Part shown: one piece after another, positions 24,524 through 33,375 of the stretch | How the letters are laid out: each line of letters begins with the position of its first letter | Position numbering within the stretch: the first letter of the stretch is position 1 | Source of the DNA: ZC4RG35 sp964571765 | GTDB lineage: Bacteria; Actinomycetota; Acidimicrobiia; Spongiisociales; ZC4RG35 | Assembly: GCA_964571765.1 (NCBI GenBank) | Contig: CAZNDH010000008.1 | Location: 1-64,000 of the forward strand | Direction: 5' to 3' | DNA length: 64,000 nt | Notes under the pieces: model-generated | Told to the model about the DNA's origin: nothing | The model's input: only the letters and a program-made list of their open reading frames with translations | Databases searched by the model: none | Program-made: the position numbers and the translations under genes

Positions 24524-25300
24524 GTGGCCAACGGCAACGGGAGAACGGGTCTGAAGGACCGGGTGAAGGAGGCCCAGGAAAAGCTCTGGGGCTCACAGGT
24601 GGTTGATGCCATCCTCCGCCCGGGGTCTCCCTTCAAGCAGGGCTACCAGGACAGTCCGCGGAACCGCTCCTACGTGGTCATGAACAACGTCCTCTACCAC
24701 CTGCACCCGGTCAAGGTGAAGCGCCACGGGGTGAAGCTCTCCTACACGTTGTGTCTAGGCGGGCTCAGCTTCTTCCTCTTCATCCTGCTCACCATCACCG
24801 GCATCTTCCTCATGTTCTATTACACCCCGACCACCGAGCTCGCCTACGCCGACATCGAGCGTCTCTCCACCGACGTGGCCTTCGGGACCATGGTGCGCAA
24901 CCTGCACCGTTGGGGGGCCCACCTCATGGTCCTATCGGTGTTCCTCCACATGAGCCGGGTCTTCTACCACGGCGCCTACAAGCCGCCCCGTGAGTTCAAC
25001 TGGGTGATCGGGGTCATCCTCCTCTTCCTCACGCTGTTCCTCTCATTCTCGGGGTACCTGCTCCCCTGGGATCAGCTCGCCTACTGGGCTGTGACCGTGG
25101 GCTCCAACATGGCGGCGGCTTCACCGGTTATCGGCGACCAGGTCCAGTTCGCCCTGTTCGGAGGGGTGGAGGTCAGCGGGGCCAGCCTGCTCCGCTTCTA
25201 TGTCCTTCACGTGCTGGGCTTTCCCTTCATCATCGTCATCTTCATGGCCGTCCATTTCTGGCGTGTCCGCAAGGACGGCGGGATCTCGGGGCCTCTGTAG
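24524..25300 (+). CDS. Cytochrome b6-like subunit (N-terminal half of cytochrome b)
   Basis: This 258-residue protein has four core helices. The haem-ligand pairs are His128/His142 (LHRWGAH...FLHMSRVF) and His229/His244 (VLHVLG...MAVHF). The second pair has 14 intervening residues, the b6f-type spacing. PWDQLAYWAV and RKDGGISGPL are conserved. Cys77 in YTLCLGG aligns with the b6 Cys that binds haem ci. An N-terminal 55-residue extension is polar. The start is GTG. It is the quinone-oxidising/reducing core with the next subunit. Confidence 0.93.
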   Translation: MANGNGRTGLKDRVKEAQEKLWGSQVVDAILRPGSPFKQGYQDSPRNRSYVVMNNVLYHLHPVKVKRHGVKLSYTLCLGGLSFFLFILLTITGIFLMFYYTPTTELAYADIERLSTDVAFGTMVRNLHRWGAHLMVLSVFLHMSRVFYHGAYKPPREFNWVIGVILLFLTLFLSFSGYLLPWDQLAYWAVTVGSNMAAASPVIGDQVQFALFGGVEVSGASLLRFYVLHVLGFPFIIVIFMAVHFWRVRKDGGISGPL

Positions 25301-25308
25301 GTGTAGCC

Positions 25309-26250
25309 ATGGTGGACATACCCGAAGACCTTCTGAGGAGATCTGCGGAGGCCAAGGCCCGCGCCTTGGGCGTCCCGGTTGAGGACGTCCTCGCCGAGAT
25401 GAAGGGGGAGGGCCCTCCGGTGGAGATCCCCCCACCCGACGAGCCGCCCGCACCGGAGACCGCCGAAGAGGTCGCCGCGGAGACCGAGCCTGATCCGGAG
25501 CCGGTCCTCGAGGTCCCACAGGAGGACCAGCCCGACGCCGAGGTCGAGGTCGAGGCCGACGGCGATCAGGAGGTGGACCCGGAGGAGCCCAAGGTGGCGG
25601 TCTACGACGAAGAGCCGGTCCCCGAGCCCGAGCCGGTGGCGGCACCGCCTCCGGGCAACGGAGGGGGCCGGGTGGCCGCGTTGGTGACCCCGCGTCCGGT
25701 GGTTCCACCCACCGGTGTCCCTGAAGGGGTCCGTACCCAGCGCCTGCTCACCGTGGTCAAGGCGCGGGCCATCCAGAACGTCAAGGCCGAGCCCAGCGAC
25801 AAGGTCAACACGTGGCCCCACCTGATGCTCCTCGAGTTCGGTGCCCTGCTCGCCATAACCGGCCTCTTGGTGATCATGGCGGTGGTAATCCACTCGCCCT
25901 TGCTCGACCCGGCCAACCCCAACGCCACACCCAACCCATCCAAGGCGCCCTGGTACTTCCTCGGCCTCCAGGAGCTGCTCAGCTACTTCGACCCTCAGAT
26001 CGCCGGTGTGATGATCCCGCTGTTCATCGGGATCATCGGCTTCATGGCAATACCCTTCGTCGACAAGAACCCGTCCACCCGGCCCAGTGACCGCAAGTTC
26101 GCCATCATGCTGTACTCGATCTTCCTCGCCGGGTCGGCCACGCTGACCATTTTCGGTGTCCTCTTCCGAGGTCTCGGGTTCAACTTCTCCTATCCGTGGC
26201 GGGACGGGATCTTCTTCGACGACCTACTCGACTGGGTGCACTTCGAATGA
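25309..26250 (+). CDS. Subunit-IV-like half of cytochrome b with long N-terminal extension
   Basis: Residues 1-33 are the module also found in the two cytochromes of the divergent operon (PEDLLRRSAEAKARALG, PVEDVLAEMKG). A very acidic Pro/Glu/Asp linker runs to about 110, and the subunit IV core with three helices starts near 165. The Qo motif is KAPWYFLGLQELL (PEWY type). Normal subunit IV is about 160 residues, so roughly half of this protein is extra. The Rieske gene ATG overlaps its stop. Confidence 0.9.
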   Translation: MVDIPEDLLRRSAEAKARALGVPVEDVLAEMKGEGPPVEIPPPDEPPAPETAEEVAAETEPDPEPVLEVPQEDQPDAEVEVEADGDQEVDPEEPKVAVYDEEPVPEPEPVAAPPPGNGGGRVAALVTPRPVVPPTGVPEGVRTQRLLTVVKARAIQNVKAEPSDKVNTWPHLMLLEFGALLAITGLLVIMAVVIHSPLLDPANPNATPNPSKAPWYFLGLQELLSYFDPQIAGVMIPLFIGIIGFMAIPFVDKNPSTRPSDRKFAIMLYSIFLAGSATLTIFGVLFRGLGFNFSYPWRDGIFFDDLLDWVHFE

Positions 26251-27131
26251 CCTTCACCAACATGGTCCTGATCGGGGTGGCCGTCTTCGCCATCCTCGGC
26301 GCCATCGGAGCCTTCACCATCGCCTTCCGCCGCTCCCAGGCAGCCAGACCCCGGTCACCGGTGGAGGGGGTCTCCGAGGAGACCAGGCGGGCCGATCGCT
26401 CCCTGGTCGGGGTGAGGGTGGAGCCGATTGTGGTGGAGATGGCCGAGCCGGAAGCCGAGGTCGAAGAGGGGCCCGAAGAGGTCGAGGAGCCGGACGCTGT
26501 CTCGGTCCGGCTGGTCGAGTCCCAGCGAGTGATCGAGGTCTCCCCCGAGGAGTCCGGAGTGAGCCGGCGCCAGTTCTTCAACCGGGCGATGAACGCCACC
26601 TTCTTCTCCTTCCTCGGCTTGATGGGAGTGAGCTCCCTGGCGATGTTCTGGCCCCGGCTGACCGGAGGGTTCGGAGCGGACATCGACGCCGGTGGGGTCA
26701 CCGACCTGCAGACCCAGGTGGTGGCTCCCGACGGCTCGGTGGTGCCGGTGTTCGTCCCCGAGGCCCGGGCCTACGTGGTACCGGCACCCGACACCCTCTC
26801 CGAGCAATTCGTCGACCAGCCGGTCGCCGCTGCCGGCCTGATGGCCCTCTTCCAGCGTTGTGTTCACCTCGGATGCCGGGTGCCCTGGTGTGCCACGGCG
26901 GTCGGCTTCGAATGCCCCTGCCACGGTTCCCGTTACAACGCCATCGGCGAGTACTTCGGAGGCCCCGCCGGCCGTAACCTCGACCGCTTCGCCGTCGAGC
27001 TCAGCGGCGACCGGTTCATCATCCGCACCGGGACCATCATCGAGACCCCTCGCGCCCCCGCCCTCTCGGTGGCCTACCCGCAGGGCCCGAGTTGCATCGG
27101 CGTGGTCGGAGAGGACGAGGAAGACCACTAG
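26247..27131 (+). CDS. Rieske [2Fe-2S] protein of the bc complex
   Basis: This 294-residue protein has both cluster motifs: CVHLGC and CPCHGSRYNAIGEYFGGPAGRNLDRF. A first TM helix (1-30) is followed by an acidic linker (Glu/Pro, about 45-85), the TAT-like SRRQFFNRAMNA and a second helix (about 115-130), then the outer Rieske domain. The extra first helix and acidic linker are unusual. The ATG at 26247 overlaps the subunit IV stop. It takes electrons from quinol and passes them to a c-type haem. Confidence 0.93.
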   Translation: MTFTNMVLIGVAVFAILGAIGAFTIAFRRSQAARPRSPVEGVSEETRRADRSLVGVRVEPIVVEMAEPEAEVEEGPEEVEEPDAVSVRLVESQRVIEVSPEESGVSRRQFFNRAMNATFFSFLGLMGVSSLAMFWPRLTGGFGADIDAGGVTDLQTQVVAPDGSVVPVFVPEARAYVVPAPDTLSEQFVDQPVAAAGLMALFQRCVHLGCRVPWCATAVGFECPCHGSRYNAIGEYFGGPAGRNLDRFAVELSGDRFIIRTGTIIETPRAPALSVAYPQGPSCIGVVGEDEEDH

Positions 27132-27147
27132 TGGGGCCGATGCCGGC

Positions 27148-28845
27148 ATGACCACCGAGATCATCACCGTCCTCGCCGTTATTGCCGGGATCGCCTGGCT
27201 CGGTGTGATGCTGGTCGCCGCATTCCGCAACCGCGGAGGCGAGGAGGTCCCCCCCAACCTGCAGCCCGGGATCGATGACCAGCAACTCGAGACCCGGCGG
27301 CTCGAGGGTGGTCAGAAGGCGGCGATCGTCTTCTCCGCCTTCCTCGCGGTGGCCCTCCCCCTCCATTTCCTCTCTGAGCCCAGCCGCCAGGCCGGCTTCG
27401 TCGAGGAGTTCGCCGAGGCCTCGGTGTCCCGGGGCGAGTCGCTGGCAATCGAGTTCGCTTGCTTCAGCTGCCACGGCCCCCTCGGGGCGGGCGGGGTGGC
27501 TCGTTTCGTCGAGCAGCGTTCCGGGGTGACTGTGGACTGGTTGACCCCCCGGCTCGACGACATCTTCTACCGCTACGGCGACGACGAGGTGGCCTTCTGG
27601 ATCACCTATGGCCGTCCCAACACCCCGATGCCTCCTTGGGGCCTGGCCGGGGGTGGCCCGATGAACGAGCACCAGGTGCAGGATTTGGTCAGCTACTTGC
27701 GCACCATCCAGCGACCCCAGCAGGAGGTGGCGAACCAGGCGGCCGCGGCCCCGGGCAGCGAAGCGGCCCGGCTAGCCGGTGCCGACGCCGCGGTCGAGGC
27801 GGCGATCATCGACCAGTTGCAGGTGATAGCCGAGATGGACCAGGCGCCCGAGGACCTCGCATTCGTTGGTCCTCTCGCCGAGAGAGCTCGCCAGGTCTTT
27901 GACGGGGCAGGCTCCGGCTTCGACACCGATGCCGACGGGCTCAGCGACGTCGCCGAAGTCGAGCTCACCGAGATCTCTGAGGCCGCCTATCTGTACTTCC
28001 AGGCGTTCGATCCCATCCAACTCGACCCCGAGGTAGCCGACGCAGAGCTATTCGACGAGGCGATGGATCGGCTCCGCCAGGCGGCTCAGCGGGATCCGAT
28101 CCTCCGCCCCCAAGTGGACGTCATCGAGAGAATCCTGGAGACCGCCGAAGGGGAGGACACCGACGGCGACGGCATCCCCGACGCCGCCGAGACCCGGATC
28201 AACGCCCAGCTGACCGAGGCGGCCAGGGCGACCATCCCCGGTGAGGTGGCGACGGTGGTCCGTCTCGATCCGTCCAACCCGGAGACCACGTCGGGAGTGC
28301 CCGACCGCACCGCGGCGAGCAGGCTGGTGGGCGCACTGGAGTCGGTGGCGGTGGCCAAACGGGTCCTGGTGGAGAACGAGGACCGGATCAGGCCGGCCGA
28401 GGAGGCCGGGCTCGCCTTCCTTCGTCAGGCCCAACGAGAACGGCGGTGGGATGTCGATGTCCCCGGTGTCGCCGCCGCCATGGGAGCCACCGAGGGGGAG
28501 GCTGCTCGAGCGGTCGGGCTGTTCAACGCCAACTGCGCCCGTTGTCACACCGCCGGCTTTTCGGCCGGCATGGCCTTCACCCAGGAGGTCGGGTCCGGTG
28601 GCTTCGGCCCGGCCCTATGGGAAGGCCGGCCGGTGGTCCAGTTCGGCGAGGCCCCCACCGACGAGACCCAGACCGACCTGTTGGTCGATTTCCTAACCAA
28701 CGGCTCGGAGCCTCAGCGGCCCTACGGGCTCAACGGGGTGGGCACGGGCCGGATGCCAGGGTTCGGTCCCGTACTCCCGGAGTCCGACATCGAGCTTCTC
28801 GCTCGTTACCTGAGATCGGGCAACCTCAGCGGGAGGGAGGAATAG
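27148..28845 (+). CDS. Membrane dihaem cytochrome c with calcium-binding TSP3-type repeats
   Basis: This 565-residue protein has two N-terminal helices (about 3-25 and 55-75). Haem domain 1 follows with CFSCHG and a possible distal Met in TPMPPWG. Then come two Asp-rich repeats, DTDADGLSDVAEVE and DTDGDGIPDAAETR, of the thrombospondin-3/EF-hand-like calcium type, set in helical spacers. Haem domain 2 has CARCH and distal GRMPGFG. It is the electron acceptor of the Rieske protein in this operon. The calcium loops between the haem domains may fix their geometry. Confidence 0.9.
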   Translation: MTTEIITVLAVIAGIAWLGVMLVAAFRNRGGEEVPPNLQPGIDDQQLETRRLEGGQKAAIVFSAFLAVALPLHFLSEPSRQAGFVEEFAEASVSRGESLAIEFACFSCHGPLGAGGVARFVEQRSGVTVDWLTPRLDDIFYRYGDDEVAFWITYGRPNTPMPPWGLAGGGPMNEHQVQDLVSYLRTIQRPQQEVANQAAAAPGSEAARLAGADAAVEAAIIDQLQVIAEMDQAPEDLAFVGPLAERARQVFDGAGSGFDTDADGLSDVAEVELTEISEAAYLYFQAFDPIQLDPEVADAELFDEAMDRLRQAAQRDPILRPQVDVIERILETAEGEDTDGDGIPDAAETRINAQLTEAARATIPGEVATVVRLDPSNPETTSGVPDRTAASRLVGALESVAVAKRVLVENEDRIRPAEEAGLAFLRQAQRERRWDVDVPGVAAAMGATEGEAARAVGLFNANCARCHTAGFSAGMAFTQEVGSGGFGPALWEGRPVVQFGEAPTDETQTDLLVDFLTNGSEPQRPYGLNGVGTGRMPGFGPVLPESDIELLARYLRSGNLSGREE

Positions 28846-29202
28846 ATGTTCCGTGAGCTGTTCCGATCCCTGCTCTCGGCGAACATGTTCGTCACCGGGA
28901 TCATCCTCACCCTGGTCTCGGTCCTCCTCTTCTACGGGTCGATGTATCTGTTCAACTACACCAACTTGGGCAAGAAGCTCGGCTTCTTGGTGACCGGTGC
29001 CGCGGTCTTCGGCTGGTTGTCGATCAGCTCACTCCTGTTCGTGGTCTACGCCCCACGGGGTCCCCGTCCGGCGAGCATCGAGGGGCTCAACGCCTTCGAA
29101 GTCCGGATCATCCCCCTCACCTACCTCATGGTCGCGGCGGTCCTCTTCTTGGTATTCCTCACCGCCCTCCACCAGTACGAGGAGACCCGCGAAGGCGACT
29201 AG
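28846..29202 (+). CDS. Small three-helix membrane protein closing the bc operon
   Basis: This 118-residue protein has helices at about 12-35, 45-65 and 90-110, with a conserved-looking YAPRGPRPASIEGLNAFEVRI segment between helices 2 and 3. It starts immediately after the dihaem cytochrome stop. It has no cofactor motif. It is probably an accessory subunit of the quinol:cytochrome c reductase; no family was recognised. Confidence 0.72.
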   Translation: MFRELFRSLLSANMFVTGIILTLVSVLLFYGSMYLFNYTNLGKKLGFLVTGAAVFGWLSISSLLFVVYAPRGPRPASIEGLNAFEVRIIPLTYLMVAAVLFLVFLTALHQYEETREGD

Positions 29203-29206
29203 GTGT

Positions 29207-29268
29207 CTCCCGCCCGAGCAGGGACTTCGTACTTCGTTCCCCTGCAGTCACAGCACGAGTAGCGGGAG
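29207..29268. terminator. Inverted-repeat region between convergent genes
   Basis: CTCCCGC (29207-29213) pairs with GCGGGAG (29262-29268) around an inner imperfect hairpin of GCAGGGAC/GTTCCCCTGC with a TTCGTACTTC loop. It lies in the 90-bp gap between the bc operon end and the rex end, so it is a plausible bidirectional terminator, although it has no clear T-run. Confidence 0.45.
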
Positions 29269-29292
29269 CCAGCAGGCAGGGAGCTTCAGGGC

Positions 29293-29901
29293 TCAGCCGT
29301 AATAGCTGAGGATTTGGAGCTCGTGGGAAAGGTCGACCTGTCGCACCGCCACCGACGGGGGCACATCCACCCTGACCGGGGCGAAGTTGAGGATCGAGGT
29401 GATCCCGGTGCCGACCAGGGCGTCGGCCACCTTCTGGGCAGCCCCGGCAGGCACCGTGAGAATGGCCATGTCGAACAACTCGGCGGCGCGGTCCTCAGGC
29501 ATCAGATCCAGAGAGCGCACCTCGATTCCCGAGACCTTCTCGCCGATCCGTCTCGGGTCGACGTCGTATATGACTGCCACGTCGAATCCCCTCCGAGTCA
29601 GGCCGGAGTACCGGGCCAGGGCAGTCCCCAGGTTGCCGGCGCCGAAGATCGCGACCCGCCGACGCTTCTCGATGCCCAGCTCCCGGCGTATCCGATCGCG
29701 TAGGTTGGCCGCTGGATAACCCACCCCGCGGATCCCCTGGAAGCCGAGCGCCGCCAGGTCCCGCCGGACGTTGGCCGCGGTCACCCCTCCGGCCTCGGCC
29801 AGCTCGTCGGAGCTGACCGTTTCCCGGGAGCCGTTGCCGTCTTCGAGGAGACGCAGATACCTGGGGAGCCTGACCACGGTGGCCCGGGAGAGGTGAGTCA
29901 T
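29293..29901 (-). CDS. rex: Redox-sensing transcriptional repressor Rex
   Basis: This 202-residue protein has an N-terminal winged helix (RATVVRLPRYLRLLE, SSDELAEAGGVTAANVRRDLA), a linker with FQGIRGVGY, then a Rossmann domain with AIFGAGNLGTALARY for NAD(H), YDVDPRRIGEKVSG and NFAPV. A C-terminal swap helix (VDLSHELQILSYYG) ends it. Rex senses the NADH/NAD+ ratio and represses respiratory genes. Its place between the bc operon and the nuo operon suggests control of both. No clear Rex operator was found near them. Confidence 0.94.
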   Translation of the reverse strand: MTHLSRATVVRLPRYLRLLEDGNGSRETVSSDELAEAGGVTAANVRRDLAALGFQGIRGVGYPAANLRDRIRRELGIEKRRRVAIFGAGNLGTALARYSGLTRRGFDVAVIYDVDPRRIGEKVSGIEVRSLDLMPEDRAAELFDMAILTVPAGAAQKVADALVGTGITSILNFAPVRVDVPPSVAVRQVDLSHELQILSYYG

Positions 29902-29970
29902 CGACAGGCGACGATACATCCGCTCACCGGTTCTGCTTTCTGCCCGGGCGCCTCCTACGCTCGGGACTCG

Positions 29971-31209
29971 ATGAGCTCTTTTGGGGTCCTGGTCGTGGGT
30001 GGTGGCCCAGCGGGAAGCGCCGTTGCTCTGTGGCTGGCCAGGGCCGGCCACCAGGTGACCATGGTCGAGGCCAAGGAGTACCCCAGGGAAAAGACCTGCG
30101 GCGACGGCCTCACCCCGAGGGCGATCCTCCAACTCGATGAGATGGGTTTCGACTTCGACGTTCCCGGCTTCCACCGCATCGATGGGCTGCGTTCCTTTGC
30201 CGGAGACGAGCTGATGATCGAGATGCCCTGGCCGGAACACAGCCGGTTCCCCAACTGGGGTGGGGTGATCCGCCGGCGTGATCTCGACGAGCAGGTCGCC
30301 CGTCTCGCCGAGAAGGAGGGGGTGGCAATCCGGGAGAAGACCACGGCGACCCCGATGATCGAGGAGGGGAGGCTGGCCTTGGTCGAGCTCAACAGTGGCG
30401 GGGAACGCGAACTGGTCACCCCGGACATCACGGTGATCGCCGACGGCTCGATGAACCGCTTCGGGAGGGAGCTGGGGACCGCCCGGCGCAAGGACTACCC
30501 GCTGGGCCTGGCCGCCCGCGGCTACTACAGCTCCCCGCGATCCGACGACCCCTTCCTGGAGAGCCAACTCGACCTGCGAGACTCCTCGGGGGCGACCATG
30601 CCCGGATATGGATGGGTGTTCCCGCTAGGGGACGGGACGGTCAACGTGGGAGTCGGACTGCTCTCCACCTTCAAGAGGTGGAAGCACGTCAACACCACCC
30701 ACATGATGAACGACTATGCGGCCAATGCCCCCGAGTACTGGGGTCTCTCCGAGGGGACCAAGCTGACCAAGCCGGTGGGTGGCAAGCTGATCATGTCGTT
30801 CTCCCGGGGCCCCCTGGTCGGCGCCAACTGGATAACCATCGGCGACGCTGCCGGCTCGATCAACCCGTGGAACGGAGAGGGGATCTCCTATGCCTACGAG
30901 ACTGGCCGTCTTGCCGCCGACTACGTGGGTCAGGCGATCGCCACCGGCGACCTCGGGTTGCTCCGACGCTACCCCCAGCGCCTCGAGGACGAGTTCGGGC
31001 TCTACTACAAGATGGCCCGGATCTTCGTCAAGTTGATCGGCAACCCCCCGGTGATGCGCACCCTGGCCCACACCGGCCTGCGTAACCGGCCCCTCATGGA
31101 GTGGACCCTCAAAGTGATGGCCAACCTTCTCGACGAAGACGAGAAGCACGTCGGCGAGCGGGCTTACGACGCACTGGCCGCCATCGTCCGCACCCTTCCC
31201 ACCAAGTGA
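29971..31209 (+). CDS. FAD-dependent geranylgeranyl reductase family protein (menaquinone reductase-like)
   Basis: This 412-residue protein has an FAD dinucleotide motif (VLVVGGGPAGSAVALWLARAG), EAKEYPREKTCGDGLTPRA, the second FAD motif around TIGDAAGSINPWNGEGI, and PGYGWVFPLGDGTVNVGVGL. These are typical of the family, whose actinobacterial members next to nuoA saturate an isoprene of menaquinone. The start ATG 29971 gives the Rossmann motif right at the N-terminus. It is divergent from rex with a 69-bp gap. Confidence 0.9.
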   Translation: MSSFGVLVVGGGPAGSAVALWLARAGHQVTMVEAKEYPREKTCGDGLTPRAILQLDEMGFDFDVPGFHRIDGLRSFAGDELMIEMPWPEHSRFPNWGGVIRRRDLDEQVARLAEKEGVAIREKTTATPMIEEGRLALVELNSGGERELVTPDITVIADGSMNRFGRELGTARRKDYPLGLAARGYYSSPRSDDPFLESQLDLRDSSGATMPGYGWVFPLGDGTVNVGVGLLSTFKRWKHVNTTHMMNDYAANAPEYWGLSEGTKLTKPVGGKLIMSFSRGPLVGANWITIGDAAGSINPWNGEGISYAYETGRLAADYVGQAIATGDLGLLRRYPQRLEDEFGLYYKMARIFVKLIGNPPVMRTLAHTGLRNRPLMEWTLKVMANLLDEDEKHVGERAYDALAAIVRTLPTK

Positions 31210-31309
31210 CCGCTGAGTCGCCGGTGGGGTGCCACTCACACGGGAGACGGCGACCGGAGACCCGCTCACATCTGCTCTCCGGATGCCGATATGAGGTTCA
31301 GGTAGAAAC

Positions 31310-31975
31310 ATGGACCGTCCTGAGCTGCTCGCCTTCGACGTGAATGAGACCCTGCTCGATCTGGCGCCGCTGATGCGGCGGGTCGACGACGTGGTGGGCG
31401 CCCCGGCCGGGGAGTGGCTGGTGCGGGCGCTCCATGCCTCGCTGGTGGCCAACGAGGTGGGGTGGTACCGGCCATTCGACGAGATAGGGGTCGACGCCCT
31501 GGTCGGCCTGGCGAGAAGGCGCGGCCTATCGCTGAGTCCGGCGTCGGCCGGTGAGGTGGTGCAGACCATGTGGCGGCTCCCCATCCACCTCGACGTCTAC
31601 AACGCCCTGGAGCGTCTCTTCGACGACGGATACGCCATGGTGGCGCTGACCAACAACTCGACGGCCGCGGCCAACGCCCAGATCGAGGCCGCCGGGCTCC
31701 ACGTCTTCTTGAGGCGGGTGATCTCGGTCGAGGAGGTGGAGCTGTTCAAGCCGGCGGCCGAGGTCTACCTCCACGCCGCCAGGGTGATGAAAGTCGAGTC
31801 GAGGTCGATGATGATGGTGGCCGCCCACGACTGGGACTGCGCCGGGGCGATGGCCATCGGTGCCCGGGCCGCCCTGGTCGCACGTCACGGCGCCCGGTGG
31901 TCGCTGCCCGGGTCTGGGCCCGAGCTGACCGTCGAAGACCTGACCGCCCTGGCCGCCGCCCTCACCGGGGCCTGA
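31310..31975 (+). CDS. HAD-superfamily hydrolase, haloacid dehalogenase type II-like
   Basis: This 221-residue protein has motif I FDVNETLLDL with the nucleophile Asp, motif II LTNNS, motif III Lys in ELFKPAAEVY and motif IV AHDWDCAGA. The motif I VNETL form and the helical cap of about 90 residues match the L-2-haloacid dehalogenase type II subfamily. The substrate could equally be a phosphoester. It ends 43 bp before nuoA but has no evident role in complex I. Confidence 0.87.
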   Translation: MDRPELLAFDVNETLLDLAPLMRRVDDVVGAPAGEWLVRALHASLVANEVGWYRPFDEIGVDALVGLARRRGLSLSPASAGEVVQTMWRLPIHLDVYNALERLFDDGYAMVALTNNSTAAANAQIEAAGLHVFLRRVISVEEVELFKPAAEVYLHAARVMKVESRSMMMVAAHDWDCAGAMAIGARAALVARHGARWSLPGSGPELTVEDLTALAAALTGA

Positions 31976-32018
31976 GAACCCCGTTCCCGTGATTTCGGGC
32001 CGATTCGCGGCCGCCTCT

Positions 32019-32437
32019 ATGCTCCAAACGGTGACTCTGGGCGACTACCTGCCGATCGCCGTGATGATGATTCTGGCCGCCGGATTCGTCGCGGTCTCGC
32101 TGCTGGTGTCCCGTCTCTTCAGCCCGGACCGGCCCACTCCGGAGAAGCTCGACCCCTACGAGTGCGGGATCGTCCCCGAGGTGGAGCCCTCCCAGCGGTT
32201 CCCGATCAAGTTCTATCTGGTGGCGATGCTCTTCGTCATCTTCGATGTGGAGATCATCTTCCTCTTCGCCTGGGCCTCGATCTGGGTCGACCTGGGATGG
32301 TATGGGGTGGCCGCCATCCTCATCTTCACCTTTTTCGTGGCCGAGACGCTGGCCTACGTGTGGAAGCGGGGTGCCCTCGACTGGAACGTGAGAGGCCGGA
32401 CCCGCTACCTGCCCCGGTCCGGTGAGGAGGCCGCCTG

Positions 32438-32438
<1 letters not shown>
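32019..32438 (+). CDS. nuoA: NADH-quinone oxidoreductase subunit A (first complex I)
   Basis: This 139-residue protein has three helices with the NuoA signature KLDPYECGIVPEVEPSQRFPIKFYLVAMLFVIFDVEIIFLFAWA. It is a membrane subunit near the quinone channel. The ATG at 32019 is likely; a GTG at 32031 is an alternative. It opens a 14-gene operon with overlaps of 1-4 bp between most genes. Confidence 0.95.
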
Positions 32439-32901
<463 letters not shown>

Positions 32902-32905
<4 letters not shown>

Positions 32906-33375
32906 TCCCTGAGCTCGAGGCGGTGGCGGGCCGGTTCGAAGGGGTGCGATGGGAGGAGTCCCAAGGCCAGGCCGTTGCCGAGGTCCCCTCAGACCAGTGG
33001 TATCCGTTCGCCGAAGCCCTCAAAGGGGCCGGCTTCGAGATGTGCTCCGATGTGACCGCGGTCGACTGGATGCGGGCACGTCCCCAGCGCTACCAGGTAG
33101 TGGCCAACCTGACGTCCATCGGTCTTCTCACCCGGGTGCGGATGGTCACCGCGCTCGACCGCGAACAGCCCTCGCTGGCCTCGATCACCCCGATCTGGCC
33201 CGGCGCCGGTTTCGCCGAGCGCGAGGTCTACGACATGTTCGGCATCATTTTCGAGGGACACCCCGACCTGACCCGGATCCTCATGCCCGACGACTGGGAG
33301 GGCCACCCCCTGCGCAAGGACTTCGGGGTGGGGTCTGTACCTGTCCAGTTCAAGACCTCACCAAAGGCGACCTGA
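32902..33375 (+). CDS. nuoC: NADH-quinone oxidoreductase subunit C (first complex I)
   Basis: This 157-residue protein has the family core FAEREVYDMFGIIFEGHPDLTRILMPDDWEGHPLRKDFGV. The TTG start at 32902 overlaps the nuoB stop, the only start giving a family-sized product. NuoC is a cofactor-free peripheral-arm subunit bound to NuoD. Confidence 0.94.

Noticed and set aside
27900..28200. Dockerin domain in the dihaem cytochrome
   Set aside because: The Asp-rich loops are TSP3-like and far apart; dockerin spacing and the second helix pattern are missing.
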